Assembly (NCBI GenBank): GCA_025602905.1 | Contig: JAHLKI010000020.1 | Span: 124,001-188,000, forward strand | Direction of reading: 5' to 3' | DNA from: Phlyctochytrium arcticum | Lineage: Eukaryota > Chytridiomycota > Chytridiomycetes > Chytridiales > Chytridiaceae | Length of the DNA stretch: 64,000 nucleotides | Shown here: piece by piece, positions 10,896 through 20,122 of the stretch | Position numbering within the stretch: position 1 is the first letter of the stretch | Layout: each line of letters begins with the position of its first letter | Position numbers and translations under genes: made by a program | The notes under the pieces: model-generated | Told to the model about the DNA's origin: nothing | What the model saw: the letters and a program-made list of their open reading frames with translations, nothing else | Databases searched by the model: none

Positions 10896-11033
10896 GCCAT
10901 CTCTCATGACCCTGCGCTTTCTTGTAAAGCCTTTCGGAATGCTATTGCAGAGGGAGAGATCGCCCTGCCATAGTCTTCCCAGCCTTTCCGCCGCCGCACG
11001 ACCGTCCCAGACAACCGCTATAGTGTACCACAT

Positions 11034-12425
11034 CGTTCGCATTGCTTTTGGACCCAAAGGAGGAAAGCCGTCCTTGTGCGCAACGCACAAAGCGCGGGAC
11101 CACGTGAATCTTGTGAATGTCGGTTGCGGCAACGCTGCTTGTTTCAACTTTCAAGCAACCTAGCTTCGGCATCAAAGGTGGTAAACCAGAATTCTGTGCA
11201 TTCCACGAGGCGGCCAACCACATCAACGTCAGAAAGGCACGCTGCCAAAGTGTTGGGTGCAACAAAATGCCAAACTACGGCCCCGAAGGCGGGAGAAGAC
11301 TCTTTTGCGCGGGGCACAAGGCCCTTGATCATTTTAACGGCGGGGGTCTCCGTTGCCGCCATCCTGGATGCTACAAACGACCTGGTTTTGGGCTCGTAGA
11401 CGGCAAAGCGCTTTTTTGCGCAGCACACAACGCACCGGACCACGTCGGCAACAACAACGCGCCTTGCAGGCACGCTGGTTGCGTAAAACAACCGCATTAC
11501 GGCATCCAATGTGGGAAAGGGCGGTTCTGTAGTGTGCACAAAGCGGCCGACCTCGTGAACGTATCGATGTCAGGAATAAGAATTGCAATCATCCAGGATG
11601 CAACAAACACCCCATGTTTGGCCCCGAAGGCGGCAAAATTGGCTTTTGTGTGGAGTATAAGGGGTGGGATCACGTTGGTGTCAAAATCGCCCGTTGCCTG
11701 TCTACGGAGTGCAGTACGGCTTCCGTCTACGGCTCCGAAAAAGGTAAGGCCATTTTTCGCTCAATTTACAAAGGCAAGGACGATTACAACGTTTTGGCTT
11801 CGCTCTGCCAGGGGTCAAGGTGTAAAAAGTAGCCTGCTTTTGACCCAAGGGGTGGCAAGACAATGTTCTGTGCCGAGCACAGGAATGATAGCCTCGTCGA
11901 TGTCGTTTCCACCATCTGTGATGTCGCGGATTGCGAAATCACCGCTCGGTATGGATACCTATTTAATGGCAAAATCCCGCTGCACCGCCCGTAAGACAGT
12001 CGGAATGTATTTCGATAATCGCCCGGTTTGTCTGTGCGGGGACACCGACATGAACGTTGTCGAAAGCAAGTGCCACACTTGTGACCTTGTCAGCCTCATC
12101 CGCAAAGACCTAGTCAACTGCAACGACTGCCACCAGTACCACACGACCCAGCCCGCCAAGGAACGGAGCGAACTCTATGTCAAAAAGCATCCTGGATGAG
12201 GCAAAATTGTGTACAAAAATCATAACAAGATCCCCCCAGCAAGCTGCCACCGTTACCGTACCCGACTTCCTCTTTGACTGGGGAACGCATATCGTCATTC
12301 TCGAGGATGACGAAAACCAGCATAAAACTTACGCCTACGAGTACGAACAGGCTCGCTTGATCAACTTGTTCCAAGACCAAGGCGGGATGAGGGCACTTTT
12401 TGTACGCTTCAATTCCGATGGATAA
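11034..12425 (+). pseudogene. Broken EsV-1-7 repeat protein with nuclease-like C-terminal domain (giant-virus-like)
   Basis: About eight tandem units follow the EsV-1-7 pattern C-x4-C ... P-x-(Y/F)-G-x2-G-G-K-x3-F-C-x2-H-K. Clear examples are CRHAGCVKQPHYG with FCSVHKAADLVNV (about 11460-11568) and CNHPGCNKHPMFGPEGGK (about 11583-11640). The reading frame is broken: a shift near 11150, another near 11570, a stop at 11830-11832 and a stop at 11992-11994. Later repeats have lost Cys/His residues. After a CxC/CxxC-rich segment (12020-12150), a second domain contains VPDFLFDWGTHIVILEDDENQH (12258-12322 region), YEYEQARLINLFQDQGG and FVRFNSDG, ending at TAA 12423-12425. I know this pairing of EsV-1-7-like repeats with a PD-(D/E)xK-like domain from nucleocytoplasmic large DNA viruses and their host-integrated copies. 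No introns are needed, unlike the neighbours. Whether the source is viral or ancestral is inference. Confidence 0.72.
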
Positions 12426-13385
12426 TCGGGACAGCTTTGGCAAGCTTCACCAGTGGACGCCTGGTCGCTGGACTAAGTTGGTAGAAATATCGTGCTGATC
12501 CCGCATCCCCTTAGCGCCGACTATCTCTTTTATGATGGGTTTGACGCACAGTATCGAGATTGTGCAGCTCGACTATAGCTTGTAACCAAATACAAGTCTT
12601 GTCTTTGCGTAATCTTCTGAAAATAATATCAGCTCTCTCGTCTTGGCACCGTTTTCACAAGTGTTTAAAGTAAACATCGTTTGATATACCTGTAATATTT
12701 GACGTGGGGAGCACTCATCCCAATAATCATTTTGTCTGTCATTGTATCTAAATCTGGGTCGAGGATGTTGGTCGATGAACGGAATCTGATGGTCATCACG
12801 GTGAAGTAACTTATAAAGCTTTTCCTGATTCTTAATTGAGTCAGCCCGAGCATTTTTCGGGCCCGGTCATGTTACAAAACATTAACCTTGTTTTAAAAAA
12901 AGTTTGAAAAAAAACTTCCTTTTGCTGGAATGGTGGAGACATAGGTGGTGGACATGACCATCCGATACACCAAAAGGAACTTGAGTCACATAAAATGAAT
13001 GAGATTGGTCTGCATAGTCCGAGCTATTCTCCAAAGAGTAACATCCAATGAAAAATTCTTGTTGCCAAGGCGTTCTAAATAGTAACTGCCAATAACTTTG
13101 AAAATTTGAAAACTGACGTGGGAAATTTTTGGGTGATGTATAGTTTAACCCAAAAAAGTTTCATCAGCGGCTTTGGCGAAAATATCTCAAGGCTTATTCC
13201 CACAAATGAAGCGTTGAAATTCGTAGGAAAAATCGTATTTTGTTTAAAAAAAAAAGAACATGTCGTATTACTTCGGCACCCTTGAACGGGGAAGGGCTAG
13301 CTACATGAGCTTGCAGTACAGTATAGAGAAAGGGGTATATGCTGAGTGGCAGCAGGAAGGGGGTTTGAAGGAGCTATCAATTTTT
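12426..13385. other. Non-coding region with right copy of the flanking repeat
   Basis: No gene seen. The first ~120 bp keep a fading open frame downstream of the nuclease-like domain, probably the decayed end of the pseudogene. The remainder is AT-rich with A/T runs. Confidence 0.5.
12718..12868 (+). repeat. Right copy of imperfect direct repeat flanking the EsV-1-7 pseudogene
   Basis: Matches 10268-10480 in the same orientation: CAATAATCATTTTG, GGTCGAGGATGTTGGT followed by GATGAACGG, ACGGTGAAGTAACTTATAA, and a TTTTTCGGGCC block. It is shortened relative to the left copy. Confidence 0.6.
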
Positions 13386-14279
13386 CTAACCAGCTTGTGA
13401 GTCCATTGGGCGTGAGTTGCCTTTGGCAGTTGGACTTTGAGCCCCAGCGGACGATGGGGCACCCTTCTTGGTCGTACCGGTACCAGATGAGAACATGAAC
13501 TTGTGATTATACTCGAAATAGCAGATGGTCATGTCGATCAAAATGGTCCCGACGATCAAAAGCGAAACCAAGTAATCCTTGAAAAGCCACGTAGCACCGG
13601 CTTGAACTTGGACGACACTGAAGGCGGTGTTGTAAATCATGGTGGAAAACTGCAGGCCGATAAAGCCGACAAACATTTTCTTGTTCAAGATGATGTTGTT
13701 GAAAGGGTTATTCTTCTCAGCGCGCATAATCATAATCACCAAAGTCGTAATGGCCAAGAGAGAAAGAATGGCGAGAACCAGCATTACGTAGTTGAATTCA
13801 ACCAATCCATTGAATAAGGGGAACGGACTGCCGTTGCCATCGAAATACTGGTAGTACTTGATGGCGGCATTGGCGTATGACAGGTACAGACCAATTGTAG
13901 CAGCCAAAAAGATATAGTCGGGCAGACGGTCCATGAATGTGACTGTACGGGAAGTGCGGAAATAAGTCAGAATGATGGTCGTCGACTTGTAGAGAATCAG
14001 GAGATAGGCAGAGTAACCACCCCAAACCAGGAAGATGTTGACAAAGGTTCCGTCCTGAAGTGGGTCATAATCGAAAACAACTTTGCCATAGTTTGATTGA
14101 TTCCGCAAAAGGTACAGAAGCGTCCATAACAATTGCAGACAGGTTGAAAATCGCTTTTCGGCAGAAAAGTAAACTGCGCGTCCATGCCAGAACCGGGAGC
14201 AGATCAGAAACGTAGTAAAAGTGTTTATAGCACTCGACCAAGCATCCAAAACTTGCTGTCGCTCCGATTTGCAACCCAT
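13386..14279 (-). CDS. Multi-pass membrane protein of unknown function
   Basis: Intronless ORF of 297 aa with about six hydrophobic helices: around residues 45-60, 75-100, 117-140, 162-186, 196-220 and 231-256 (for example WLFKDYLVSLLIVGTILIDM). A short hydrophilic C-terminal tail rich in Ser, Thr, Gly and Lys follows (GTGTTKKGAPSSAGAQ). The N-terminus has no cleavable signal. A TATA-like element lies ~70 bp upstream (14355-14349, minus). Helix count and tail would suit a receptor-like or channel-like protein, but I find no GPCR, transporter or other family motif. It lies inside the accessory island between the two surface-protein genes. Function unknown. Confidence 0.7.
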   Translation of the reverse strand: MGCKSERQQVLDAWSSAINTFTTFLICSRFWHGRAVYFSAEKRFSTCLQLLWTLLYLLRNQSNYGKVVFDYDPLQDGTFVNIFLVWGGYSAYLLILYKSTTIILTYFRTSRTVTFMDRLPDYIFLAATIGLYLSYANAAIKYYQYFDGNGSPFPLFNGLVEFNYVMLVLAILSLLAITTLVIMIMRAEKNNPFNNIILNKKMFVGFIGLQFSTMIYNTAFSVVQVQAGATWLFKDYLVSLLIVGTILIDMTICYFEYNHKFMFSSGTGTTKKGAPSSAGAQSPTAKGNSRPMDSQAG

Positions 14280-14348
14280 GTTGAATCAGTTGCTCAGGTA
14301 TAGGTGAAAAGAAGGATGGATTTCGGATATTTCAAGATTTCGCCTGGC

Positions 14349-14355
14349 TTTTATA
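14349..14355 (-). promoter_or_regulatory. Putative TATA box
   Basis: TATAAAA on the minus strand, about 70 bp upstream of the ATG at 14279. Confidence 0.45.
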
Positions 14356-15428
14356 CAAAAAAAAACGGTCGCATAGTTGTTCCAAACTTAGCCGCATGCA
14401 ATACAAGATCGGATGGTACCCCCCTTTGCATTGCATTGGTTTGCTCGACAATCCGCTCTGATGGACCTATTATGCCTGCTCTTTTACAAAACAACTTCCC
14501 CCAAATTAGGATCAGGTTTGCGTTTCACCAAATCCAACGGACCGGGCCACTCTGCAACGGATCCTGGCAAAGATAATCTGGACGGAGGACTTAGTAGTTG
14601 ACCTTGTGTTCATTTACCGTTCGAAAAAATGGCTTAGCAACAGCTTCCGTTACACAAAGAAAAGTTAATTAGTCGCAGCGCCGCTCCGCCTTTTGTTCTG
14701 CATGCAACTATTTTTGGAAGGTAATCCGGCAAGGCGTACTCGTATAAAAATTCAGTAATTAGCAGAGCAGATTTTAAATGGTAAATAACTGTTCATAGTG
14801 GGAAGGATGGCTCTGTTTTTATTGAATAAGTCTACATGGTCCGTATAGTATAAACCTGGTGGCTGCTTTATCCTGCCGGCAAATCAAGTTTCGTGGCTCT
14901 GCTAATACGGTAGCAGCATCGCTACTCATTAACGGGAACCACATAGTTCCAATGATGAAATTGTTACGTATTATTTGTAGTTGTTTCATCCTTTGTGCTC
15001 CAGACCGCATATAGCTTCCCTGATTGTTCGCAAATGTGTCCCTCAAATGATGATTTTGAAACGGCTTGGGATACTGATTACAAAAAAAAATACCTACACT
15101 CTTAACATAATGATAGTGGCCGATTGAACAATGGGAACTTTTTGAAAAATAAGGAATTTGGACCACGGATTGCTTGGTTGGGATCGGGAAATTATTGACC
15201 AAAATGGTATGTAGAGCCTAGTTTCTGATCTGCAGAACATCTCTCGCTCTCAGACGATGCGGACTTCTCCCAACACCGAGTGATTTTTAGCCGAATCATC
15301 ATCAAGGCTTCCTTTTATTACTCCCCGCTACGCTATCCAAATCCCTTGCAAACTGCAACACGAGTTTGAAGGCTTGGAAATTGTTTAAGAGTAAGAAATA
15401 TCGGCAGAGAATAAGAAGTTAGTTCACC

Positions 15429-15600
15429 GAACTCAGCAATTAGAATGATGCACACTATTTCTGAACAGGACAACCTGACAGGATGTTAAAAATTAGTGTG
15501 CATAATTTCCCTGGCTCAATTGGTGGATTAGTGTTGTTGAGTCAATTCTAGGATTAGTGTGCATCACAGTAATGTTCAATGCACGCCAATTACTGAGTTC
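15429..15600. repeat. Short element with nested inverted repeats (MITE-like)
   Basis: The outer arms (GAACTCAGCAATT at 15429-15441 and AATTACTGAGTTC at 15588-15600) are inverted with one mismatch. The inner arms TGATGCACACTA (15446-15457) and TAGTGTGCATCA (15555-15566) are perfect inverted repeats. A further TTAGTGTGCAT lies near 15491. Total span is 172 bp with no coding capacity. No clear target-site duplication is visible, so it could be a decayed MITE or a large hairpin. Confidence 0.5.
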
Positions 15601-16041
15601 TTTGTTCCTGACGGAGCTCTCGTAACGAAAACAACCTATCAGTAGAAGAGTCCGGATTACGGCGCAGATGGTATGTAACAGCTCATTATTGGTGCCTCAC
15701 GGTCAGCCGCCCCAAATGGGCCTGCTCTGGCTCGGGCTGGCTCGGGCCGGTTGCCCCGAATATTGCTGCAAAATATGGGATTGCAGCCATGTTGGCACCG
15801 CCGTCTGTTGTCGAGGTTCTCCTTCTAAATTGACTTGTTTCTCTTGTGCAGAATGAGCTATTTTTAATTTCCATAGAACAAAAATAAAGGGATCACGATT
15901 TTTTTTCCCTAAACAAACCTTGTTTTACTATTGAGTGTCAAAGCAGGCTAGCTCCAGGAATATTTCTGGTATCCCGCACCCATAAGAAATGTGGCGATGG
16001 AAGCCGGGCTGTGGAGGTGGACAACGCGAGAAGCGTAAATA

Positions 16042-16048
16042 TATAAAA
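16042..16048 (+). promoter_or_regulatory. Putative TATA box
   Basis: TATAAAA about 60 bp upstream of the ATG at 16105. Confidence 0.5.
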
Positions 16049-16104
16049 GGACGCCATTCGCTCTTCCCATCAGCAATAACTCCATTAGTTTGCTGAATAC
16101 CATC

Positions 16105-17483
16105 ATGAAGGTCAGCTCTCATGTCTCCATCGCGCTGGCTACCATTGGCCTTGCGTCTACTGCAACGGCTAATGTATGGTATGCCTTGAATGCTTACCAA
16201 GGTTCCTCTTGTCAAGGTGGGTAGATCGAGATGGTCGCAGCCAAGTCACCAACTTACTAACAATGTAATCCCCCCCCCCCCCCCCCCCGCCAGGCGCCCC
16301 GTTCAAATTCGTGCAAATCGACATGACGCGCATCTTCAATATAGCTCAGTTGGGGACGGTGTTCAATAGCACGGATTTTCAGACTCTTGCGAAAGCACTT
16401 GGCGTGAAAGATATTCCCACGAAAATGTACACTTGTACTGATCTGACAAATCTCGGAGTACTGTTGACAAGTTTGAGTACCCTAAGTGGTAGCGGTCAAA
16501 CGAGTACGAATTTTTTGAATTTGGGCGCATCCGTCTCGGCTACTTTGCCTGCAGCCTCTCACTTTGGTGATTTGATCGCTGGCAAATGTGTTACAGAAAA
16601 GGAAGGGACGATGACCTATGCTATGGATGCCAAATGTCAGGAAACAAGATCAGGTCGAGATCCTGCCTTTCCGCCTGGCAAGAGCCCATACGTTACCTAT
16701 TACGCGGGATTCGGCCAAACAAGCTGCGCGCCCGAGAAGGCTACCTTGATATCAGCACAACTAGCTGATGGAATGTGCTACTCCAACAATATTTTGAGCA
16801 CGAATAGTACGAGCATTGGAAGTTGTTCGACAGCAGGCTGCGGTGGCAATATGACCACCACTCCCAACATCACAATGACTTCAGCGACTGGAGTTTCACT
16901 TGGCGCCCTTCCAGCAGGCTTTGCCAACTGCAAAGTCAACACTACTAATTATAGTACTGCCCAGTACAAGTGTGTAGCCGGCAGCAGCAAATCCCTCGTC
17001 TCCGGCCAAGAAACTTATTCATATACCTTCGCCTCAAACAGCAATCAAGTTATTCCGTTTGCGGGTGCTATGGGCCTGAAGTTGGCCTCGAGCAACTCTG
17101 TCAATGTTAACGTCACCGTAGGACCCGCTCCTGAGGTCGCAAATGCCCCACCAAGCAACGGAATCAATACATTTTATCACTTCAAAGTACCAAGCAACAC
17201 CCAATTTTCCGCTGTGATTTCTCTCACGTATGACGACGACCTCTTGAACCAATTCCAATATAAAGCCAAGGATCTCAAGTGGGCCGTGTATAACGAGACT
17301 GCAATGGAATGGCAAATCAAATCCGACACTAAAGTCAACACAGATACCAAGCAGGTCGAGTTCACCACTTCAGGATTTTCGGAGTGGACAGTTGTCTACA
17401 AGCCTTCAGCCGCCCTCCGTAGTGCGGCTACTCCTCTAGTCATTCTGCTTGGTCTAGCTGTTTCTTTGAGCGCATATGTGTAG
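16105..17483 (+). CDS. Secreted, GPI-anchor-type cysteine-rich surface protein, copy 2
   Basis: Two exons (16105-16216, 16294-17483) give 433 aa. Signal peptide MKVSSHVSIALATIGLASTATA, then NVWYALNAYQGSSC. The body is Cys-rich with several N-glycosylation sequons (for example NITM, NVTV), and a hydrophobic C-terminus (TPLVILLGLAVSLSAYV) suits GPI attachment. It matches the gene at 8704 from the first Cys block to the end, including the exon/intron position, so the pair arose by duplication. Shared motifs include DPAFP-GKSPYV, QLADG-CYSNNIL, NAPPSNGINTFYHF and GFSEWTVV. The intron ends in a run of 19 C residues a few bases before the acceptor AG. The extracellular role (adhesion, wall, host contact) is inferred only from topology. 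Confidence 0.8.
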
Positions 17484-17802
17484 AAACCTTCAGATGTGTG
17501 TATACCCACCCATTCAGATATTTTTCCCCAGATAAAAATAAATTTTGCTTGTATCCTCGGTGTGAGAATGATTATTTTTCCAATATTATATGAAACAGCA
17601 AGACAAAATTTGATACATTCATGGTGTGCTAAGGAAAGAAAAATGTCCCCATCTCAATACGCAGCCAGCACATTGGCCGAATATTCGCCAAATAGGCCTA
17701 TACGCATATGTTCAACGGTAGTATCAAAGGAAAGCAGTCCAATAATAAGTGCAAGGTATGTTAATAATGTAGTGAGCGTCGCAAGTATACCTACTTGCGA
17801 CT
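17484..17802. other. Convergent intergenic spacer
   Basis: 3' flanks of the converging surface-protein and zinc-finger genes; AT-rich, nothing else recognised. Confidence 0.5.
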
Positions 17803-19707
17803 TCAAGTGATGCGTGGGCGTTTGGGATCATGGCCGTAATAGGGCATAACAGGGCGATTAAAGGAAGGATACCCGCTATGTGCGGCCAAAACTGATTCAG
17901 GAGTGTACGGCAGATTACTTGATGTGAGAGATGGGGGTGCCAAGTTGCCGGTGCCCATATGCAGTGGATGTGTACGGGTACGTCCGTCAGTCGAGTTAAA
18001 ATAGTTGACAACATTCTCGGGACAATGTATGACAGCGTGGCTACCACCACATCGTACGCATTGATGCTTCCGATCGCAGTTGATGCCCTGATGACAGTTT
18101 ACAGAAGCGTTCCAGATGAGACAATGCTCAGATCCGTTAGGAGGCAGGGCTGCCACTGGACAAAACTGCCATGCATGGTTACCCGATCCACAACGGAGAC
18201 ATCGGTGTTCTCGGTTGCATATGAGGGTACACTGCGCGTTATTGAAGCGAAAGCATATTGATCTTTTCGTGGGACAGCTATAAAACTTGTGCGGCCCGGA
18301 GCACGCGATGCAGACATGGCGTTTGGGACACGTCGAGCCTGAGGCGCACTCATCATGATTAAACGCGTAACAGACGTCATGTTCGCTGGAAGGATGTTGG
18401 TTGTATGTTGCAACGCGAGCAGTATCCGTTCCGCCAAATTGATCGTTTTCGGCAGGACGTGGACGCTTTGAAAATTGGTTGATTGTGGAGTTGCTGGATG
18501 GCAAGTCATTTGCGCTGGCTTCGCTTGCGGGGGCGGCATTTCGCGACTGGCGGGAAACGGGCGTTTCAAGTCGCTGGGATTGCTGCTGCTGCTGAGGTGC
18601 ATGTTTCGTTTGAGGAAAGTTATTTGCCTCCATCACGCGATTTCGCATTTCTTTGGCTTTCTCACGATCTCTTGTCCAATCTGCTTTTTTGGCCATGAGT
18701 TGGAGCCTTAAAAACTTGATGACTGCTTCCAAACTCCCGCGCTCCATCAATCGTTTCTCCAAAATAGTCTTCTTGGCTTGAAGTGTGAGAGTGAGCTCCT
18801 CGATCTCTTTGCTCAACTTTGTTGTGTAGGTGCCAATTTCGGCGTGCTGCTGCTCCAAGCCAAACAGCTCGCTTTTACCGGATTTATACTCATTTTCAAT
18901 TTTCTGCATCAGTGCCAAGTGAACTTCAAGAGCAACATCCACAACCGGAAGGGGCGGTGGGGGTGAAGGTGGTAATAAGTCTGAATTGGACAGAGTTCGA
19001 TTGCTGAGAGACTCGTTCCGTCCAGGACCCATGGGGCTGGCCGGTTCTGCTTTCTCTTTTGATGAATATTCAGAAGCTCTGGCTTCTTTTGTGGTCGAAC
19101 CGCCCAGTGACTGATTTTGATCATATATTGGTTGAACATGCCTCTCCCCATCCTCCGAGTCTTCTTCCTGTTCTTGCTTGACTGGAACCAATTCGGAGTG
19201 ATTGACGGATTCTTCATCCCAAGCTTGGCCAGAGATGGCCCTGGAATGGCCCATCACAGAGGATGGGTGCGTAGTTTGGTGTGCAGGGGGGTCGTCATTA
19301 GAAAAATGGCTCTCCCTTTCTTCGGCTCCAGAAGATCGCGGACTATGAAAGCGCGATGGACGACGCACATACGGCTCACTCGAATTATGATCCGTGGATA
19401 TCTTGGTAGGACTCTTATGGCTGTCGACTGATGAATCGTTTGGTTTATCGTCCCTTCCCCAAGCTGTTCCATTGGCGGAATCATCGGCGGCTGAATGAAC
19501 CGAATGTGACTGAGCCATATCTTTGCTGCTTCTTGACCGCTTCACACTCTGGGTAGCCATCGTGCGCAGGAAGGAGGCGAGTTGTTCTTCGGTAAAAGTG
19601 CCCTCGCGCATTCCTTGCTCGACCTTTTCGAGCGCAATTGAAGCGAAAATATCATTCTGCATACTGGCAGGCCCTGGGCCAGTCGATGAGCACTTGGCCG
19701 TGAACAA
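17803..19707 (-). CDS. Coiled-coil protein with three tandem CCCH + CCHC zinc-finger modules
   Basis: Intronless, 634 aa from the first ATG; an in-frame ATG at 19662 (MQNDIFASIALEKVEQG) is an equally good start. Residues 1-250 are polar and Ser/Glu-rich (low complexity). Residues ~257-360 form a coiled coil (LEQQHAEIGTYTTKLSKEI). From residue ~446, three similar modules follow. Each pairs a C-x7-C-x3/5-C-x3-H finger (CYAFNHDECASGSTCPKRH; CFRFNNAQCTLICNREH; CLIWNASVNCHQGINCDRKH) with a CxxC...H...C knuckle (CIACSGPHKFYSC, CLRCGSGNHAWQFC, CVRCGGSHAVIHC). Such fingers usually bind RNA. The repeated Cys-x-Trp/Phe-Asn layout resembles zinc-finger proteins expanded in many fungi. A specific orthologue is not recognised. 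Confidence 0.8.
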   Translation of the reverse strand: MFTAKCSSTGPGPASMQNDIFASIALEKVEQGMREGTFTEEQLASFLRTMATQSVKRSRSSKDMAQSHSVHSAADDSANGTAWGRDDKPNDSSVDSHKSPTKISTDHNSSEPYVRRPSRFHSPRSSGAEERESHFSNDDPPAHQTTHPSSVMGHSRAISGQAWDEESVNHSELVPVKQEQEEDSEDGERHVQPIYDQNQSLGGSTTKEARASEYSSKEKAEPASPMGPGRNESLSNRTLSNSDLLPPSPPPPLPVVDVALEVHLALMQKIENEYKSGKSELFGLEQQHAEIGTYTTKLSKEIEELTLTLQAKKTILEKRLMERGSLEAVIKFLRLQLMAKKADWTRDREKAKEMRNRVMEANNFPQTKHAPQQQQQSQRLETPVSRQSRNAAPASEASANDLPSSNSTINQFSKRPRPAENDQFGGTDTARVATYNQHPSSEHDVCYAFNHDECASGSTCPKRHVCIACSGPHKFYSCPTKRSICFRFNNAQCTLICNREHRCLRCGSGNHAWQFCPVAALPPNGSEHCLIWNASVNCHQGINCDRKHQCVRCGGSHAVIHCPENVVNYFNSTDGRTRTHPLHMGTGNLAPPSLTSSNLPYTPESVLAAHSGYPSFNRPVMPYYGHDPKRPRIT

Positions 19708-20122
19708 TAATCCGATTTGGTGGAGAGAAGGATAGTATATGTCCTGAATTGTGAGCGTGATACAGTGTAGATTGCAAGTTGAAATCCGTTACTGGGCGTT
19801 AAACTCGTTGTGCGACATGCAATCTTCTAATTACAAGCGTAAAGTCCAAGTTGAAATCTGCTCCGTGCTAGCGGCGACTGGTTTCCCCGGTCCTCAAGGT
19901 AATCAAGCAGAATTGAGAAGAGATCTCATGGAAACGCCAAAGTTCATTTGCCGACTTGAAAGTTGGATTACGTTACCAATCCGACTGAGAAACGACTGCG
20001 CAGAAATCCCACAAATCCCCAAATTCAGAACAAGAAAACGCATTGGTATGGTATAATTAAAAGATCAAGACAAGTTGACAACTAGCACAAAGAAACTAGC
20101 TAAGATCGTAAGCGAGAGAGGA
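19708..20122. other. Intergenic spacer
   Basis: No gene or RNA recognised; presumably the promoter of the zinc-finger gene and the 3' flank of the Pro/Ala-rich gene. Confidence 0.5.

Larger units (their letters stand above)
14280..16040. other. 1.8-kb gene-free region
   Basis: Only short out-of-context frames are open. Nothing in it resembles a protein family. It contains the inverted-repeat element at 15429-15600. I see no RNA gene in it. Confidence 0.55.
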
